Below, in pieces: positions 62,107 through 64,000 of a DNA stretch of 64,000 nt (position 1 is its first letter; each line of letters begins with the position of its first letter). The notes below the pieces were generated by a model. That model worked only from the letters and a program-made list of their open reading frames with translations. It was not told the origin of the DNA and did not search any database. This DNA comes from an uncultured Ruminococcus sp. (lineage in GTDB: Bacteria; Bacillota; Clostridia; Lachnospirales; Lachnospiraceae): NCBI GenBank assembly GCA_900541505.1, contig UQKK01000003.1, positions 62,001 to 126,000 on the forward strand, read 5' to 3'. The position numbers were made by a program, and so were the translations under genes.

Positions 62107-63123
62107 ATGTTACATATCATTCTGTTTATATTAAAGATTATAGGATGTATCCTGCTGATTCTGCTGGGGCTTGTCCTTCTGATGCTGCTCACAGTGCTGT
62201 TTGTCCCCTTTTGCTACCGAGTAAAGGCATCCTGTAAGGGAACAGCGGATACCCTCACAGTGGGAGCGGCGTTTTCCTGGCTGTTTCAGCTCATAAGGTG
62301 CCGTATCCTGTATGAGGACGGGAAGCTCAAATGGCGGATCCATATTGCATGGAAGAAGTTCCCGGCAGGGAAAAAGCAAAAGAAGAAAAAGCCCAAAAAA
62401 GAAAAAGCCAAAAAAGGAACCGCAGAGCCCACATCTCCTAAGGAAGAAGCAACGGATAAGTTAGAGGAATCCTCCTCTGTGGAAGAGGTAGAAAAGAAAG
62501 CGCCTGATGTGGCGGAGTCATTCGAAAGCGGAGAGGTACTTGATAAGGTGGAGCCCTCCGAAAGCGAAAAAGTCCCTGATAAGGCGGAACCACCTGGAAA
62601 GGGGAAGCCTTCTGTGGAGAAAAAGCTGCCCGAAAATAGGAAGGTATCTGATGATGAGGAATCTGATGAGGACTTCTTTCTTTATAAAATTTGGGAGAAG
62701 ATGCGATATACATTCCGCAAAATCTGTGATACGATAAAAGCACTTACAGAGAAGAAAGAGGAAGTCTTAGCGTTTTTGTCATCAGATGTGCACAGGGCTG
62801 CTTTTCAAAAAGGGTTGAAGGAGTTGAAGAAGCTGTTTTCTTCGATGAGACCTAAGCGGCTTGAGGCGCAGGTGAAATTCGGGTTTGAAGACCCGGCGCT
62901 GACAGGCTATACTCTGGCGGGAATCAGCATCATCTATCCTTTTATCGGAGAACACGCCCAGGTGGAAGCGGATTTTGAAAACAAGGTTTTGGAAGGGCAG
63001 GTTTTCCTGGAGGGCAAGATAAGAGGCGTATATCTGGCGAGATTCGCGTGGAATATGCTCTGGAACAAAAATGTGCGCAAAACATTCTTTATTGTACGGG
63101 AAACTTGGTTTCCCATACAATAA
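62107..63123 (+). CDS. DUF2953 membrane-anchored protein (YtfI-like)
   Basis: A 338-residue protein with an N-terminal membrane segment (about 3-32), a long charged Lys/Glu/Pro/Ser linker (about 85-190) and a C-terminal DUF2953 region (LEAQVKFGFEDPALTGYTLA; SIIYPFIGEH). As in Bacillus (ytfI-ytfJ), it precedes gerW, so a role in spore formation or germination is likely. The linker is of low complexity. Confidence 0.85.
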   Translation: MLHIILFILKIIGCILLILLGLVLLMLLTVLFVPFCYRVKASCKGTADTLTVGAAFSWLFQLIRCRILYEDGKLKWRIHIAWKKFPAGKKQKKKKPKKEKAKKGTAEPTSPKEEATDKLEESSSVEEVEKKAPDVAESFESGEVLDKVEPSESEKVPDKAEPPGKGKPSVEKKLPENRKVSDDEESDEDFFLYKIWEKMRYTFRKICDTIKALTEKKEEVLAFLSSDVHRAAFQKGLKELKKLFSSMRPKRLEAQVKFGFEDPALTGYTLAGISIIYPFIGEHAQVEADFENKVLEGQVFLEGKIRGVYLARFAWNMLWNKNVRKTFFIVRETWFPIQ

Positions 63124-63260
63124 AACCCTCCGGGGGATGCACACGCCGCAATAAGGTATATTACCGCTTTGCGGTATTGCGGCGGCACACAAAGTGCTCA
63201 AACTCAGGGGGATTGAGAGGCAGGGAAGTTGAAAGTGGGCTTGCCCACTTTGTTTGGTAA
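63124..63260. repeat. Palindromic element upstream of gerW
   Basis: Contains CCCTCC-GGGGG, a 10-bp pair CGCCGCAATA/TATTGCGGCG (63144-63153/63175-63184) with nested TACCGC/GCGGTA, and a perfect 9-bp AAAGTGGGC/GCCCACTTT (63232-63251). The string CCCTCCGGGGGA also occurs, reversed, in the structured leader near 20.88 kb. No gene is evident. Confidence 0.5.
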
Positions 63261-63270
63261 AGGATATGCT
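63241..63270 (+). promoter_or_regulatory. Possible gerW promoter
   Basis: TTGCCC, 18 bases, TATGCT; the -35 overlaps the right arm of a perfect hairpin. A sporulation sigma-factor promoter is equally possible. Confidence 0.3.
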
Positions 63271-63314
63271 GTAATCAGCAGCAAGTGATAAAATAATCAA
63301 GGAGGCATTTTATT

Positions 63315-63719
63315 ATGGCAGAAGAAAACTTCAAGGCAACAGTGGAATCTTTGTTTAAAGGCATGGACGGCGTGCTGTCCTCAAAGACGGTGGTGGGAGA
63401 GGCTATCCACATCAAGGATACCATCATCCTGCCGCTTGTGGATGTGTCTTTCGGTATTGGCGCGGGTTCCTTTACCGGGGAGAAATCCGGCGAGAAAAAA
63501 GACAAGGGTATGGGCGGAATCGGGGGTAAGGTGACTCCCAGTGCTGTGATTGTTATTCAGGGCGGAAAGACCCGGCTTGTGAACATCAAAAACCAGGATA
63601 CTATTACGAAGATACTGGATATGGTGCCGGATGTGGTAGACCGGTTTTCATCGAAAAAAGAAGATAAGATGACAGAGGAGGATGTAGTCGATATTCTGGA
63701 TTCAGATTCTGATGTGTAA
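63315..63719 (+). CDS. gerW: GerW family sporulation protein (YtfJ)
   Basis: A 134-residue protein with the GerW/YtfJ core (VVGEAIHIKDTIILPLVDVS, FGIGAGSF, GIGGKVTPSAVIVIQ). Spore-associated in bacilli and clostridia and needed for normal germination. Follows a DUF2953 gene as in Bacillus. CAAGGAGG precedes the ATG. It indicates a spore-forming lineage. Confidence 0.93.
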   Translation: MAEENFKATVESLFKGMDGVLSSKTVVGEAIHIKDTIILPLVDVSFGIGAGSFTGEKSGEKKDKGMGGIGGKVTPSAVIVIQGGKTRLVNIKNQDTITKILDMVPDVVDRFSSKKEDKMTEEDVVDILDSDSDV

Positions 63720-63776
63720 TAGGACGAGAAGTTCTGTCATAAAATAGAGGTAAGCAACCGGTCGGAAGTGAGAGAG

Positions 63777-63914
63777 ATGAAAAGAGTGATAGGATTTGCC
63801 CTGTTTTGTATGGCTTTGGGGATGTTCCTGATGATGCTGCTTCCGAGTCTGGTATGGGGAGTCATCATCTGTATTGGACTTCTCATTTTGGGATATAAGC
63901 TGTTCTGCTGTTGA
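63777..63914 (+). CDS. 45-residue membrane protein
   Basis: MKRVIGFALFCMALGMFLMM begins a small protein with two hydrophobic segments and ends YKLFCC. The ATG follows GGAAGTGAGAG. Function unknown; similar tiny proteins follow gerW in other clostridia as far as I recall. It is too short for most gene callers. Confidence 0.6.
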   Translation: MKRVIGFALFCMALGMFLMMLLPSLVWGVIICIGLLILGYKLFCC

Positions 63915-63941
63915 ACTTCCCGGCAGAATGTGTAGAGCAAC

Positions 63942-63999
63942 AAAAAAAGATGTCATATACAGAAAGCACATTTACTTTCTCTATATGACATCTTTTTTG
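63942..63999. terminator. Bidirectional intrinsic terminator
   Basis: A perfect 18-bp stem beginning AAAAAAAGATGTCATATA with its complement, an inner AAAG/CTTT pair, and A/T runs on both sides; it should stop transcription in both directions. Confidence 0.9.
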
Positions 64000-64000
64000 C

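Noticed and set aside
1..64000. tRNA and rRNA genes
   Set aside because: No cloverleaf with GTTCRANNC-type T-arm or rRNA-like block was noticed on either strand by eye; a covariance-model scan would be needed to be certain.

Overview
The window looks like chromosomal DNA of an anaerobic, spore-forming gut Firmicute of the family Lachnospiraceae. Evidence: an rnfCDGEAB operon in clostridial order, a biotin-dependent sodium-pump decarboxylase operon, a GerW sporulation protein beside a DUF2953 protein, scpAB flanked by two D-Ala-D-Ala carboxypeptidases, ruvAB-zapA-U32, and many small families (DUF3795, DUF3784, DUF3781, DUF3990) typical of that group. No rRNA, tRNA, CRISPR array, transposase or integrase was seen. 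The species cannot be named from the sequence alone.

Layout. 1-4.1 kb: the 3' part of a very large AT-rich protein of unknown function, cut by the window edge and probably accessory. 4.1-12.9 kb: low-molecular-weight phosphatase, J-domain protein, zinc alcohol dehydrogenase, C39-like lipoprotein, DacA-type carboxypeptidase, metallophosphoesterase, scpA, scpB, second carboxypeptidase. 13.0-15.0 kb: 2-isopropylmalate synthase carrying a C-terminal AraC-type DNA-binding domain. 15.2-20.6 kb: a five-gene sodium-pump decarboxylase/transcarboxylase operon with a clear promoter and a strong terminator. 20.7-24.9 kb: structured leader, Xaa-Pro aminopeptidase, RpiR-type regulator and a flavoprotein. 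24.9-33.8 kb: an AT-rich array of about 17 small accessory genes on one strand, several sharing a similar leader block. 33.8-36.6 kb: cmk, ispH, S1-domain protein. 36.7-44.3 kb: rnfCDGEAB, a MATE-pump remnant, two exported flavodoxin-like lipoproteins and a DUF4405 membrane protein. 44.3-46.5 kb (minus strand): an Hpt protein and a hybrid sensor that has lost its kinase domain. 46.8-51.9 kb: a BceRS/BceAB-like two-component and ABC transporter locus with matching operator-like sites. 51.8-54.0 kb: apbE, divergent from a NusG-II protein and a Gx transporter. 54.1-64.0 kb: ruvAB, zapA, U32 peptidase, ftsW/rodA, a class B PBP, DUF2953, gerW and a 45-residue membrane protein, closed by a strong bidirectional terminator.

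How the parts fit. Rnf, ApbE (which can flavinylate RnfG and RnfD) and the sodium-pump decarboxylase together suggest an ion-gradient, probably sodium, energy economy. The exported flavodoxins and DUF4405 protein may form an extracytoplasmic redox branch. Cell-wall genes recur (two DacA-type enzymes, FtsW/RodA plus PBP2, a Bce-like antimicrobial-peptide module). The most unusual items are the LeuA-AraC fusion, the kinase-less hybrid sensor, the cassette-like array between two core genes, the duplicated response-regulator site with identical distance to the -10, and the structured leaders before the aminopeptidase and gerW genes.
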